A program made the position numbers and the translations under genes. From Pictodentalium vernedei (lineage: Eukaryota > Mollusca > Scaphopoda > Dentaliida > Dentaliidae), in NCBI GenBank assembly GCA_031216915.1, contig CM062297.1, positions 539,112,971 through 539,176,970 of the forward strand: a DNA stretch of 64,000 nucleotides, read 5' to 3'. The stretch's first letter is position 1. The number at the start of each line of letters is the position of its first letter. Shown here piece after piece: positions 20,193-32,370 of this stretch. Below the pieces are notes generated by a model, which ran no database searches, had not been told where the DNA came from, and saw only the letters and a program-made list of their open reading frames with translations.

Positions 20193-21289
20193 TCCATGAA
20201 TATCGACCTCTGTTTTGATTAATATGGGTCTGCCAGTTGTTGAGGTAGTTGCGAGTATTCTTCCATCGCTCGTCCAGAAAGAATGTTTTGTCCGATTCCT
20301 TTTTAACTCTGTTAATTTCCCAACTAACGATGACCTCCAAGTTGTTAAGGATTCCGTAATGAAGATTTTGTCCACATTATTTTTAAGGGCTCACTTAGAT
20401 GAGAAAACCACTTGGCGTTGCCGGTATGTGGTAAATCTGCAGATGACATTACACACTTTCTTTGGGTCGGATTGAATACTTTTCACTTTTCCAATAACGT
20501 GAGTTCTGCTTATATCAATTTCGGTTAATGGAATGCCTAGCTTGGTGTTGCATATCTCCAACACTTTCTTGTCGTGGTCTGATTAATTTCTTTCAGATTT
20601 GTAGTGTTGACAGGGATGTTACAAAATTCGATACAGTTTCTTCTGCTATATTGTCCTTGTTCCTCCATCCGCATTTCGAGTCTTACTTCAGTTTTGAGCA
20701 GCTCATCACTAACAATACGTATTTCCTCTTTCAGTTCAGTATTTTCACTTTTAAGGTCTTTAAGCTCTTGTTTTAACAGAGCAATATGCTTGATCATAAA
20801 TGTTTCTAATCCTTGTTGAATAGCATTCGGAATTGTTGCATGAGACACCTCATCCATTTGAGTTTTTAGTTCCATTTTAAACAAATCATATAGTGCATCC
20901 AGTTTGTCGTCTTGAGAGGTCGGAATAGCCTCAGCTAGTTGACAGGATAATTTATCTAAGAAAGGTTTTAGACAAATTGTAGTAAGGATTGCATCCGACA
21001 TGTCCACAATAGTTCCCCTGGTGCCCATTGACATATCTGGGCCACTTTCTGTCTGTACTGAACTCAAGGAAGTGTGAGTGTGGATCCTGGATACAGATTC
21101 CGCAGCTGATTGGTCTTTCAACTTCTTTGAAGCTCTTGGTTCGATAGGTGAGATCTTTTCAGACGTGCATTTAACACCTGTGGGAGTTGACTGGCTGTGA
21201 CCTGATCTCGATGTTCTCCTGTGTAGGGTCTGACTTCGACTGCGGTTCATCCTGAATGGTGGCTGAGTTGATCTCAAAAAGAATGACAA
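20181..21289 (-). pseudogene. LINE ORF1-like relic (coiled coil plus RNA-binding domain)
   Basis: Read leftward from 21289; the first ATG is at 21250. The N-terminus is basic and Ser-rich. A leucine/glutamate coiled coil follows (LLKQELKDLKSENTELKEEI), then an RRM-like start (QYSRRNCIEFCNIPV) and a C-terminal domain ending in HSFWTSDGRILATTS. The coding sense breaks at a frameshift near 20563 and a TGA at 20391-20393, then reaches a stop at 20181-20183. The domain order matches ORF1 proteins of CR1/L1-type non-LTR elements, which bind their own RNA. No ORF2 follows, since a SINE and other repeats lie downstream. A dead copy. Confidence 0.75.
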
Positions 21290-22397
21290 AGATATTCAAA
21301 TATAAAAAAGCAATCACCTTGGATTCGGTTTACAAATTTTTCGAAGTTGATATTTCACATTCAACTTGAAAATTCAATCCAAAAAATCAAAATTAACTCG
21401 CAAATTTCCAACATCACATTTCCTCATCATGTGAAAGGCAGTTAACCACCCATTAATTGATAAAAAGAACAGGAATTAAATTAGAATCATCCAAAATACC
21501 AGGAGCGTAATTTATCCATGTGATCCTCTTGGTGCCATGTTTGTTCTCTTTTTGAATTTTAAAAAAATGCTAAAATGCTTCACAAAATTTCCCTAGAGGA
21601 GTAAACAAAAATCACCACACAAATGTTTGCATATTTTTTAACATGCTTCAAAATGTCATGATCCCTTCCTTGAACGCACTCGTTTCAATACTTGTGACTA
21701 AGATAGTTTCTCGAAAAATCTGCTTGTCACATCCTGGAAGCAGAACAACTTCGTTGTGATTTCTAGTCAACCCAAGACTATAAAACACTTTTTGAGGAGT
21801 TTGTGTGCTGACTATCATTGATTCAATGTGATGTCTCTTTACCTGCAAATATATATATATATATATTACACTGGATCGACACTTAGGGTGACATGTTTCA
21901 AAATAGTCCAATAGGAAGACATTTTTTCCTGGGCTTCACAGAGAATCTTTTGTCTGATGATGGAATTAATTTAATAAATTCATGTCCCAAAATACAAAAT
22001 TCATGGCGAAAAAAGTATTTGTGTAAAATATATCGCCCATGTCTCCTTAATGGCGTCGCCCTAATGTTTTTTACTGCAATACGACCATTGGGTAGACATT
22101 AATTGCATATTTATTAGGGAGACATTTACATATTCATATAAGTTGGGTCCTTAAAGTAGGAACACAGATAATTGATTGCTTTCTAAATTATTTCAATCCA
22201 CACCAAAATGTGCTTATCCTGAACATGCTCTCTGTCACTAATGATATGTCCACCAGAAGTAAAGTAATTCCTTTTGTTCTACAATAGTTCAGATGTCAGT
22301 GTCTATTGGTTTCTTCGTATCGACAACATCCTGAGTAGTTGGGAAATACCATTACACCAGCTTTTAACCATTTTCTAAACACTGTTGTCGATACCAG
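21290..22397. other. No gene seen
   Basis: AT-rich sequence. (AT)n at about 21848-21865. Words GTCTCCTTAAT and TTAGGGAGAC at 22035-22126 resemble the GTCTCCCTAAT words at 41017-41070, which suggests a shared, unclassified repeat. Confidence 0.45.
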
Positions 22398-22780
22398 CCA
22401 GTGTTATATTTATTTATTTATTGATGTTTAAGGTCACATATTTATGCACAATGGTTAATCATGACCATGACAGCTTTACGGGTGGAAGAAGCCGGAGAAC
22501 CCAGAGAGAACCACCAAGCAACGACGAGCAGCTGCCTGCTCCCCAACATCGAAACTCCGCACTGCAGCACAGGGTTAGATTGGTTGGAAACATGCGCACC
22601 ATTGACGTGCAGTACGCCTTAGTACACGGCATCATCATGCCCCCACGCGGGCAATGGAGATGAAGTGTCTTGCCCAAGGACACAACGCGGTTGCCGCAGG
22701 TGGGATTCGAACCGATGACCTCTCGGTTTGCAGCCTGCACCTCTACCTACTGAGCCACCGTGCTCCCTCCAGTGTTATAT
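22398..22780 (-). mobile_element. tRNA-derived SINE, reverse strand, 12-bp target duplication
   Basis: The target duplication CCAGTGTTATAT occurs at 22398-22409 and 22769-22780. Reverse-complement box B (GGATTCGAACC) lies at 22703-22713 and the box A complement near 22745. The tail (TATTTATTTATTGATG) is at the left. It shares all body landmarks with the other SINE copies. Confidence 0.92.
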
Positions 22781-23315
22781 ACAATGCACTCTATGCACGG
22801 GGGTTGGTCAGTCTGAAATATGTCTAAAAGTGGCCTAAAAGTCGTAGGGGGTTAGGTCCAGGGGGTGAGTTATGCTGTAAATTTGTTGATTGGGTGTCCT
22901 AATATCTGTGTCGGTCAAAAGGTAGACAGTCATCAGTACATGAAAAACCTCAAAATATCCGCTCAGATCGGGGGGGGGGGGGGGGGAGGAGGAGGAGGAG
23001 GGCACCAAAACGTTCCGTGTCCCAAGGCCGGGGTGTTTGGGTGGGTCTGAGGTGGAAAAAAACCTGTTTTTTGTGTTGTTGAAATTTTTTCCTGTAGGCT
23101 CCCAGGAGGGTTAGAAAGGCCCATAACAGATTCCCTTCACTTACAAATCATTATTACAAGGTTGTTCTGTTATACAGGGGTATGGTTGATGTTTACTCAC
23201 TGCCTCTCAGACATTATTTCCCCTCCAAAACAGGGCAAACACTAAACAATGGGCTGCAATGTGAGTAATGTCATGAAGGAACAATCGATAGATTTGAGAA
23301 GTTTTAACAGTTTTT
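22781..23315. other. No gene seen; poly-G/(GGA) run
   Basis: A G16 run near 22971-22986 followed by (GGA)n to about 23001. The nearby open frame is only a poly-Gly translation of it. Confidence 0.6.
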
Positions 23316-24755
23316 TAGCCCAACTGTTTACAGTGAGGGCTATAGTCATGACTTTTGTCCGTCCGTCCATCCCGTCCGTCCGTCTGTCCGTCTCTTAACA
23401 TTTAGAGTTTTGGTTAAAGTTTGTGGTTAAAAATTTTTTCTGAAGGTTCAAGTGTTTTTTTTTTCCTGTTTAGTCATGACTTTCTTCTGTCTGTCTGTTA
23501 ACATTTGGAGTTTTGATTAAAGTTTGTGGTTAAAGTTTTTTAGTCAGCCTTAAAGTTTTTTGTTTTTGTTCTAAATTGATATTACCATTGATTGTATCAT
23601 TCTCATTTTGTTTTTATTTTTATTATGTTTCATGTTATTTGGGGAAATATTTAACCCTTTTTTGTATGGCAATTTAACTTACAACTTCCAGGTTAAAGTT
23701 TTGGGTTCAAGTTTTTTTGTTTTTTTTTTTGGGGGGGGGGAGCATGTATTAAAATTACACCTTTAATTCTTCAAACAGTTCAGTGGAATGTCATTGTTTC
23801 TTATTTGGAACAATGTCTACTATCTACTGAACATTTCTACAGTGATTTTTATTAAAATCGGCATGATTTTAACCCCTTTTAAACATGTTTTCAGACTTAC
23901 TTTCTTTGTATTTGAAATTAGACTTAGCCACAAACTTTCTTACTCTAATTCATGCATGGTCATTACAACTTAATGATTCCATTTACATCAATGATTTTTT
24001 TTATCCGTTTTAGGAAATATTTAACCCTTTTTTGCGAATCGATTTTACTTAGTATTCCCAGCTCAAAGTTTCGGATTAAAGTTCTGCTTTTCAAGGTTCT
24101 ACCTTTCATTCTCCAAACACTCTGTTACAACGTCATTTCTTTTTTCCATTTCGGGCAAGGTCTACTGAAGCTGTGCACAGTGGTTTCAAATAATATTGGC
24201 ATTAATTTAACCCTTTTCACAACGCTTTTCAGGAGGGGGGCGGGGGGATCAGGAACTTTTTTTTTCTTTCATCGAAAATGCTTTTTTTACAGTTTTGGTT
24301 AAAGTAAGTTTGTGGTTAAAAACCACCACCTCCACTCCGATCACTCCACCAGTTAGGCATTTTTTTATTCCTCCAGATGCATTTTGAACTATTTACAGTC
24401 ACTGCATGTGGAACCTTTTTTTAAACACACGTAATACCCCCCCCCCCCCTCCCCCAAGGGGGGTGGGGGCAATTAGGCACTTTTTTCTTGCGTCAAAAAT
24501 GTTTTTTTTCCAGTTTTGGTTAAAGTTTGGGGTTAAAAACCAAGACAAACACCACCCACCCCGCCACCCCCCTCCCCCTCCTAGGGAGCCAGTTAGGCAT
24601 TTTTGTTCTATTTGCTCAAAATGCATTCGGAAGGATTCAGACTGCCCACATGTTGAAAAAATGGACTCCCCTAACACACACACCCCTCCCCCCCCCCCTC
24701 CTCCTCCCCCAGGGCCGTTCATGTAATATTTTTTCTTTGGTACAAAATGCATTTT
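23316..24755 (+). mobile_element. Hairpin-headed (GTCC)n element with T-rich core, right end unclear
   Basis: Hairpin head TAGCCCAACTG-TTTA-CAGTGAGGGCTA (23316-23343), then GACTTTTGTCCGTCCGTCC. Diverged units containing AACATTTAGAGTTTTGGTTA and AAAGTTTGTGGTTAAA recur at about 23398, 23492, 24288 and 24513. Poly-C/poly-G runs separate the later units. The right boundary abuts the next hairpin head at 24756. No coding capacity. Confidence 0.6.
24430..24722. repeat. Cluster of poly-C/poly-G homopolymer runs
   Basis: C-runs near 24438-24455, 24568-24583 and 24685-24715, and GGGG blocks near 24470. They are spaced about 120 bp apart within repeated units that each also hold AGGCATTTTTT. Open frames here are poly-Pro or poly-Gly artefacts. 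Confidence 0.75.
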
Positions 24756-24954
24756 TAGCCTGACTGTTTATAGTCAGGGCTATATTCATGACTTTCGTCC
24801 GTCCATCCGTCGGTCCATCCATCTGTCTGTAAATAATTGGTTTCCGACCGATAACTCCAGTTGGGATTATTTGCTTTCAACCAAACTTGATATGTGTATT
24901 TTCCAGCTAGTAATACAGGCCTGGTTTGAATATAGGTTCCACAACTCCCTAGCC

Positions 24955-24962
24955 CTTCCCCC

Positions 24963-24993
<31 letters not shown>

Positions 24994-24995
24994 AC
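24955..24995. repeat. Poly-C run followed by (CA)n
   Basis: About 20 C residues and then (CA)8 within the hairpin-ended element. The same C-run/(CA)n junction occurs at about 35553-35612. Confidence 0.85.
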
Positions 24996-25104
24996 GTGTC
25001 ACGTAGGCAGTTATTCCCAAAATGCATTTTAAAGGATTGGGAGTTATTACCTGCAAAAAGAAAATTGACTCCTATAGCCCAACATTGCTTTATGTACTGC
25101 ATCT

Positions 25105-25338
25105 TTAATCCTTTACCTAACACAAGTTAAAGCCAACAGTACAAATTATTTTTCTGAAACATCATATTTTTTCATGTTTGACTTCTAACAATGTCTTATT
25201 AGTCCTTATTGGAACAAGCTCATCAAGTTTGTTCCATTAATAGGTGGTAGACAAATGAAAAAATAAAAATAAAATTTCAATATCAAGTTTTGTATATCAT
25301 GAGTGCAGATATGGCAGATTCGTTAGGTAAACGGTTAA
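25105..25338. mobile_element. MITE, TTAA-flanked, central palindrome
   Basis: TTAA at 25105-25108 and 25335-25338. The left terminus is TCCTTTACCTAAC and the right terminus reverse-complements to CCGTTTACCTAAC. The central dyad is TTGGAACAAGCTCATCAAG / TTTGTTCCATTAA. Same family as 9598-9828. Confidence 0.78.
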
Positions 25339-25812
25339 CAAAAAATGGCTCCGACTATTTTGGGTCTAAGCATTGCCATTGCTGGGACAGTCGGGCTGCA
25401 TGCGTGACATTACTCTAGTTTTTTGCATTTTAATTGAAATTAAACATAAAAATATTAAAAATCTCTCTCTCTCTCTGGCTCCCCCTTCTTCCTGTGCGAT
25501 TTATTAATAAAGTATCACAATAAGGAATCCCCGTAACGTGCTAACTTGAAGGATCTTAGAGCGACACACTTATTGTAGAGGCGGCGCAGTTGGGGTGAGG
25601 TGGTGGCGGGGAGAACAAACCAAACAATATAAAACTCTACGTTTTGCAGTTACAAAATATCAGTTTTCTGAGACAACAGAGAGAGCATACGTTTTAGAGT
25701 TTTGGATCTACCTGGCGCAGCATATCTACAGCGTGCAATTTATTTAGGCACTTTCTTATTGTTTCCGTCCAGTTTTTATAATTAGTACAAAGGCATGTTA
25801 TATTTAGCAGGT

Positions 25813-25814
<2 letters not shown>

Positions 25815-25885
<71 letters not shown>
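25815..25885. repeat. (CT)n microsatellite
   Basis: About 70 bp of uninterrupted CT, the longest in the macrosatellite. The same tract begins every unit (26272-26328, 27104-27174, 31027-31073, shorter at 28255-28275 and 29345-29363). Confidence 0.95.
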
Positions 25886-25887
<2 letters not shown>

Positions 25888-26268
25888 CACACACTCTATC
25901 TCCCCCCCCCCCCTCTTCCTGTGCGATTTATTCAGTTCCCTAGGTAGAAGAGGTAGAAAATAAACTATATTTTTTTATATTTTGTCTTTTAATAGTCTAA
26001 TAAAGTATCACAACAAGGAATATTCGACTCCAGCGTGCTGACAAGAAGGATATGCCTTCGGTATATATGTACCGCTGTCCGAGGAAAACAATTTCAGTAC
26101 TTGCCACAGCTGGTATGTTCCATAGATACACCATTGGCCCCATGCAGTTAAATTTATATCGGTCGAACATTAATGTCCTGAGCTACAACAACTTGTCGTC
26201 TCGCTCATTTAGTCGATGCATAAATACCATGACAGCAGACATGCGTATATATTGTCGGATAATTAATA

Positions 26269-26309
<41 letters not shown>

Positions 26310-27125
26310 ACTCTCTCTCTCTCTCTCACATTTATTCACTTCCTTACCTAGGTGGAAGATGTAGAAAATAAAATATATTTTTAAATTTTGTCTTCATGTA
26401 GTCTAATAATGTATCACGATAAAGCATCCTCCTAAAACGATAACTAGAAGGATAGTAGAATGAGACACTCATTATAGCGGTGGCTTGACTCGGATGAGGC
26501 GGGGTGAAGAGAACAAACCAAAGAATATAAAACACTCCTTTTTGCAGTTACAAACTTTCAATTTCTTGAGACAACAGAGAGAGCATACATTTTAGAGTTT
26601 TGGATCTACCTGACAAAGCATATCTAGGGCGTGTAATTTGGGCACTTTCGTCTTGTTTCCTTCCAGTACAAATAATTGGTACAAAGGCGTGCTTGAGTTA
26701 TTGTGACATTCAACCAATATGTCCAAGTGACTGCCATAATATGTTTTGTCTACTTAATATAGGAACTGGGACGAATGTTCCGTTTTCACTTCATGAATTT
26801 TTTGTATAATAAGAAGACAAAATATACAAGGCAAATGTCCACTTAACACCCGTTTTAAACTACAGTTATAAAAACAATCGTTTAAGAGGTTGTGGTGATG
26901 TAAACTGTTTTCTTCAATTCTCTCCACAAACGACTTTCTATTTATGGAAATTCTACAATCATTTATACAAAACTTGGGCTTATGTAAACAAGTAAGTAAA
27001 ATTTTATTAACACATCTTTTACAGTTACTGGAGATGAGACAATTGCAATTCACCGTATCTCCTGGTCTAGTATGCAAAAATGCAACTTATTTTTATAATC
27101 GCACCTCTCTGTCTCTCTCTCTGTC

Positions 27126-27177
<52 letters not shown>

Positions 27178-30151
27178 TTCCTGTTTATTCAGATTTATTC
27201 ACTTCCTTACCTAGGTGGACGACATAGAAAATAAAATATACTTTGTCTTCTTGTAGTGTAATAAAGTATCACGATAAAGCACCCCCAAAGGCAATAACTA
27301 GAAGGATAGTAGAATGAGACACTCATTATAGCGGTGACGTGTTTCGGATGAGGCGGGGATGGAGAGATCAAACCAAAGAATATAAAACTCTATGTTTTGT
27401 AGTTACAAACTTTCAATTTTCTGAGACAATAGAGAGAGCATACATTTTAGAGTTTTTGGTCTACTTGACAGACCATATCTACGGCGTGAAATTTAGGCAC
27501 TTTCGTCTTGTTTCCGTCTTGTACAAATAATTGGTACAAATGCGTGCTTGAGTTATTGTGACATTCAACCAATATGTCCAAGTGACTGCCATAATATGTT
27601 TTGTCTTCTTAATATAGGCACTGGGACAAATGTTCCGTTTTCACTTCATCTATTTTTGTATAATAAGAAGACAAAATATACAAGGCATATGTCCACTTAA
27701 CATCCATTTTAAACTACAGTTATAAAAAACAATCGTTTAAGAGGTGATGTTTACGTAAACGGTTTTCTTCTAGTCTACCCCCAAACGACTTTCTTTTCAT
27801 GAAAATCCAACAATCGTTTATACGAAAAATAGGCTTACGTAAACAAGTAAAATTTTATCAACACATGCTCTACAGTTATTGGAGAGAAAACAATTGCAAT
27901 TCACAGTATGCCCTGGTTCCAGTATTCAGAAATGCCACTTATTTTTATAATCGCATCACAATAAGGAATCCCCTCCCCCAACGTGCTAACTAGAAGGATA
28001 TTCCTTCGGTATATATGGAACCTTGTCCCAGGGGCGCAATTCAGTGTTTGCCAGAGACGCTATGTTCCGTAGATACGCCACTGGCCCCATGCAATTAAAT
28101 TCATATCGGTCAAACATTTATTTCCCGAGTTCCCTGAGTAACAACACCTTGTAGTGTCACTCGTTTAGCCGATGCATAAATAACATGACCACAGACATGT
28201 GTATATAGTGCCGGATAGTTAATATATTACCCCACCTGCCCCCGTCGCTCCTCATTCTCTCTATCTCTCTCTCCCTCCCATCTTCCTGTGCGATTTATTC
28301 AGTTCCCTTCGTGGATGAGATAGAAATAAAATATATTTTTATATTTTGTCTTCCTGTAGTATAATAAAGTATCACAATAAGGACCCCACCCCCATCCCTA
28401 ACACGGTAACTGGAAGGATAGTCGAGTTGGACACTCACTATTGAAGTGCGCAGTTGGGGTGGGCGGTGGTGGGGAGAACGAACCAAACATATAAAATCTG
28501 TTTTGTAGTTTCAATTTTCTGAGACATTAGACAGAGCAAACATTTTAGAGTTTTCGATCTACCAGACACAGCATATCTTCGGCGTGAAATTTAGGCACTT
28601 TCGTCTTGTTTCCGTCCAGTACAAATAATTGCTACAAAGGCATGCTTGAGTTATTGTGACATTCAACCAATATATCCAAGTGACTGCCAAAATATGTTTT
28701 GTCTGCTTAATATAGGAACTGGGACGAATGTTCCGTTTTGATTTCATCTATTTTTGTATAATAAGAAGACAAAATATACAAGGCGTATGTCAACTTAACA
28801 TCCATTTTAAACTACAGCTATAAAAAAACCAATCGTTTAAGAGGTGGTGTTGACGTAAACGGTTGTCTTCTATTCTAATCGGAAATGACTTTATTTTCAT
28901 GAAAATTCAACAAGCATTAAAACGTAAAATAGGCTTATGTAAACAAGTAAGTAAAATTGTATTAACAGATTCTTTACAGTCATTGGAGAGAAAACAATTG
29001 CAAGTCACAGTGTGCCCTGGTCCAGTGTGCAGAAATGCCACTTATTTTCATAATCGCATCAAAATGAGGAATGCACTCCCTCAACGTGCTAACTAGAAGG
29101 ATATGCCACGGTATATACGGATCGTTGTCACAGGGGCACAATTCAGTGCTTGCCAGAGGCACTATGTTCCGTAGAAACGCCACTGGTCCCATGCAGTTAA
29201 ATTCATATCGGTCGAACATCAATTCCCTGGGTTACAACACCTTGTAGTATCACTCGTTTAGCCGATACATAAAAAACATGACAGCAGACATGTATAGATA
29301 GTGTCGGATAATTAATACATTATCCCCTCCCCCGGCTCCTCATTTCTCTCTCTCTCTCTCTCCCATCTTCCTGTGCGATTTATTCAGTTCCTTTGGTGAA
29401 TACGGTAGAAATAAAATATATTTTTAAATTGTGTCTTCCTGTAGTCTAATAAAGTATCACAATAAGGACCCACCTCCCCACCCCCTCCCCCCCCCACACA
29501 CCCCAACATGGTAACTGGAAGAATAGTAGAGTGTAACACTCATTTAAGCGGTGGCGCAGTTGGAGTGGGCGGAGGTGGGGAGAATGAACCAAACACATAA
29601 AATCTACGTTTTGTAGTTTCAAACTTTCAATTTTCTGAGACAATAGAAAGAGCATACAATTTAGAGTTTTCGATCCACCTCATACAGCATATCTACGGCA
29701 TGAAAATTAGGCACTTTCATCTCTTTCCAGTCCTGTACAAATAATTGATTCAAAGGCCTGCTTGGGCTATTGTGACATCAAAAAAATATGTCCAAGTGAC
29801 TGCCATAATATGTTTAGTCTTCTTCATATTGGATTTGAATGTTCCGTTTTGACCTTATCTATTTTTGTATAATAAGAAGACAAAATATACAAGGCATATG
29901 TCTACTTAACATCCGTTTTAAACTTCAGTTGATAAAACAATCGTTTAAGAGGTTGCGGTGACGTAAACGGTTTTCTTTAATTCCCTCCACAAACGACTTT
30001 CTATTTACGGAAATTCCACAGTCATTTTACAAAACTTAGGCTTATGAAAAAAAGTAATTAAAATTTTATTAACACATCCTTTATAGTTACTGGAGATGAG
30101 ACAATTGTAATTCACTGTATCTCCTGGTCTAGTATGCAGAAATGGCACTTA

Positions 30152-31005
30152 TTAGTCGAGTTGTGACGAAGTCAAACTCGACTTATAGTTTGGTGAATGG
30201 TGGGCGGGGCGGTGCGGGCGGGCTTTCGGGCTTCGGGGAGGGCGGGGCGGGGCGTAAACAATGGGTTTCCGGATGATAACTTGATAGTGGTTCAACTCAC
30301 ATTCATTAAACTTCATACGTAGGTTGGTCTTGGTGGGAGGAAGAACCCTATTGATTTTGGACATGCTACGTCGAAGGTCAAGGTCACAGTGACCTTGAAC
30401 GTAGTAAATCTTAAACAATTGGTTTCCGGATGATAACTTGATAATGGTTCAACTCACATTCATGAAACTTCATAGGTAGATTGGCCTTGGTGAGGGGAAG
30501 AACCCTATTGATTTTGGACTCGCTCTGTCAAAGGTCAAGGTCAACATGACCTTGAACATAGTAAATCGCAACAATTCCTTTCCGGATGATAACTTGATAG
30601 TAGTTCAACCTACATTCATGAAACTTCATAGGTGGGTTGGCCTTGGTGCGAGGAAGAACTCTATTGATCTTGGACTCACCAGATCAAAGGTCAAGGTCAC
30701 AGTGACCTTTAACATAGTATATCGCAGCAATTGGTTTCCGGATGATAACTTGATAGTGATTCAACCTAGAGTCATGAAACTTTACAGGCGTGTTGGCCTT
30801 GGTGCGAGGAAGAACCCTATTGATGTTGGACTCACCAGGTCAAAGGTCAAGGTCACAGTGACCTTGAACATAGTATATCGCAACAATTGGTTTCCGGATG
30901 AGAACTTGATAGTGGTTCAACCTAGAGTCATGAAACTTCATAGGTGTGTTGGCCTTGGTGCGAGGAACTGTTGTCACAACTCGACATTGGATCGGTGATC
31001 CTGAG
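30152..31005 (+). mobile_element. Inserted hairpin-ended element with ~156 bp core units
   Basis: It interrupts the fifth macrosatellite unit between ATGGCACTTA and TTTTTTATAATTGCATC. GTCGAGTTGTGAC (30155-30167) is repeated as a perfect 13-bp inverted copy at 30973-30985. The head forms a hairpin (TAGTCGAGTT to AAACTCGACTTA), and the right end has GGATC-GGT-GATCC. The core is five units with GGTTTCCGGATGATAACTTG, ATGAAACTTCATAGGT and GGCCTTGGTG, four of which contain an AGGTCA palindrome. A GC-rich GGGCGGGGC segment (about 30190-30255) follows the head. Non-coding. Confidence 0.8.
30381..30864. promoter_or_regulatory. Four AGGTCAnnnTGACCT palindromes (nuclear-receptor IR3 type)
   Basis: AGGTCACAGTGACCT at 30381-30395, 30694-30708 and 30850-30864, and AGGTCAACATGACCT at 30538-30552, spaced 157, 156 and 156 bp. 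The first and last are flanked by TCA before and TGA after, so each half is also an extended TCAAGGTCA monomer site. This is the consensus estrogen-receptor IR3 element and ERR/SF-1 half site (established knowledge). That any receptor binds here is untested inference. Confidence 0.6.
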
Positions 31006-31022
31006 CGGCATTTTTTTTATAA

Positions 31023-31076
<54 letters not shown>

Positions 31077-32370
31077 ATTTCTCTCTATATATCTCTCTCT
31101 CTCTCTCCATCTTCCTGTTTATTCAGATTTATTCACTTCCTTACCTAGGTGGACGATGTAGAAAATAAAGTCTATTTTTATATTCTGTCTTCCTGTAGCC
31201 TAATAAAGTAACACGACAAGGCATCCCCCAAAGCGATAACTAGAAGGATAGTAGAGTGAGACACTCATTATAGTCGTTGCGTGATTCGGATGAGGTGGGG
31301 GTGGAGAGAACAAACCAAAAATATAAAACTCTACGTTTTGCAGTTAGAAACTTTCAATTTTCTGAGACAACAGAGAGAGCATACATTTTAGAGTTTTGGA
31401 TCTACCTGACAGAGCATATCTACGGCGTGAAATTTAGGCACTTTCATCTTGTTTCCGTCCAGAACAAATAACTGGTACAAAGGCGTGCGTGAGTTATAGT
31501 GACATTCAACCAATATCTTCAAGTGACTGCCATGATATGTTTTGTCCGCTTAATATAGGAACTGGGACGAATGTTCCGTTTTGACTTCATCTAATTTTGT
31601 ATAATAAGAAGACAAAATATACAAGACATATGTGCACTTAACATCCGTTTTAAACTACAGTTATGAAAACCAAACGTTTTAGAAGTGGTGTTGACGTGAA
31701 CGGTTTTCTTCTATTCTACCCCCAAACGACTTTCTTTTTATGGAAATTCAACAAGCATTTATACGAAAAATAGGCTTATGTAAACAAGTATGTACAATTT
31801 TATTAACACATGCTTTACGTTTATTGGAGAGAATACATTATTGCAATTCACAGTATGCCCTGTTTTAGTATACAGAAATGCCACTTATTTTTATTATCGC
31901 ATCACAATAAGGAATCCCCCCCCCCCAACGTGCCTACTAGAAGGATATGCCACCTGTATATATCGACCGTTGTCCCAGGGGAGCAATTTTAGTGCTTGCC
32001 AAAGGCGCTACGTTCTGTCCCACTAGCCCCGTACAGTTAAATTCATATCGGTCGAACATTAATTCCCTGAGTTACAACAGCTTGTAGTTTCTCTCATTTA
32101 GCCGATGCGCAAATAACATGACAGCAGACATGTGTATATAGTGTCGGATAATTAGTACATTAGAAACAAACCCACCCACCCCGCCCGTACCTCTCCCTCT
32201 CTCTCTCGCTCCCACATCTTACTGTGCGATTTATGCAGTTCCCTAGGCGGATGAGGGAGAACATAAATATATTTTTATATTTTGTCTTCCTGTAGTCGAA
32301 TAAAGTACCACACTAAAGACCCCCCCAACCCCCCCCCCCCCCCCCACCCCCCTTAATGTGATAACTAGAA

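Larger units (their letters stand above)
24756..25418 (+). mobile_element. Hairpin-ended (GTCC)n element ending CTAG|T
   Basis: Head hairpin TAGCCTGACT-GTTTAT-AGTCAGGGCTA (24756-24782), followed by TTTCGTCCGTCCATCCGTCGG. AGCCTGACTGT (24757-24767) has an inverted counterpart ACAGTCGGGCT at 25387-25397 (one mismatch). The element ends ACATTACTCTAG at 25418 before a T-run. Subterminal inverted repeats plus a CTAG end with T following are typical of the Helitron class. A TTAA MITE (25105-25338) is inserted in it. Confidence 0.7.
25455..32370 (+). repeat. Macrosatellite: ~6 copies of a ~1.1 kb unit separated by (CT)n
   Basis: Each unit starts after a (CT)n tract with CTTCCTGTGCGATTTATTCA or a variant (near 25488, 25914, 26326, 27175, 28277, 29368, 31108, 32215). 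It then runs through AATAAAGTATCACAATAAGG, GAGACAACAGAGAGAGCATA, TTTAGGCACTTTCGTCTTG, AAGAAGACAAAATATACAAG, ACAATCGTTTAAGAGG, GTAAACAAGTAAGTAAAATT and GTGTCGGATAATTAATACAT. Full units are about 1.09-1.16 kb; the first two are internally deleted and the fifth has an 0.85 kb insertion. No open frame is conserved through the units, so this is not a tandem gene family as far as can be seen. Confidence 0.88.

Noticed and set aside
24399..24752. Poly-Gly and poly-Pro frames
   Set aside because: They arise from C/G homopolymer runs and have no other content.
30546..30998. 150-codon frame with an internally repeated peptide
   Set aside because: Its ~52-residue repeat equals the 156-bp core unit, which happens to be a multiple of three; other copies of the unit carry stops.
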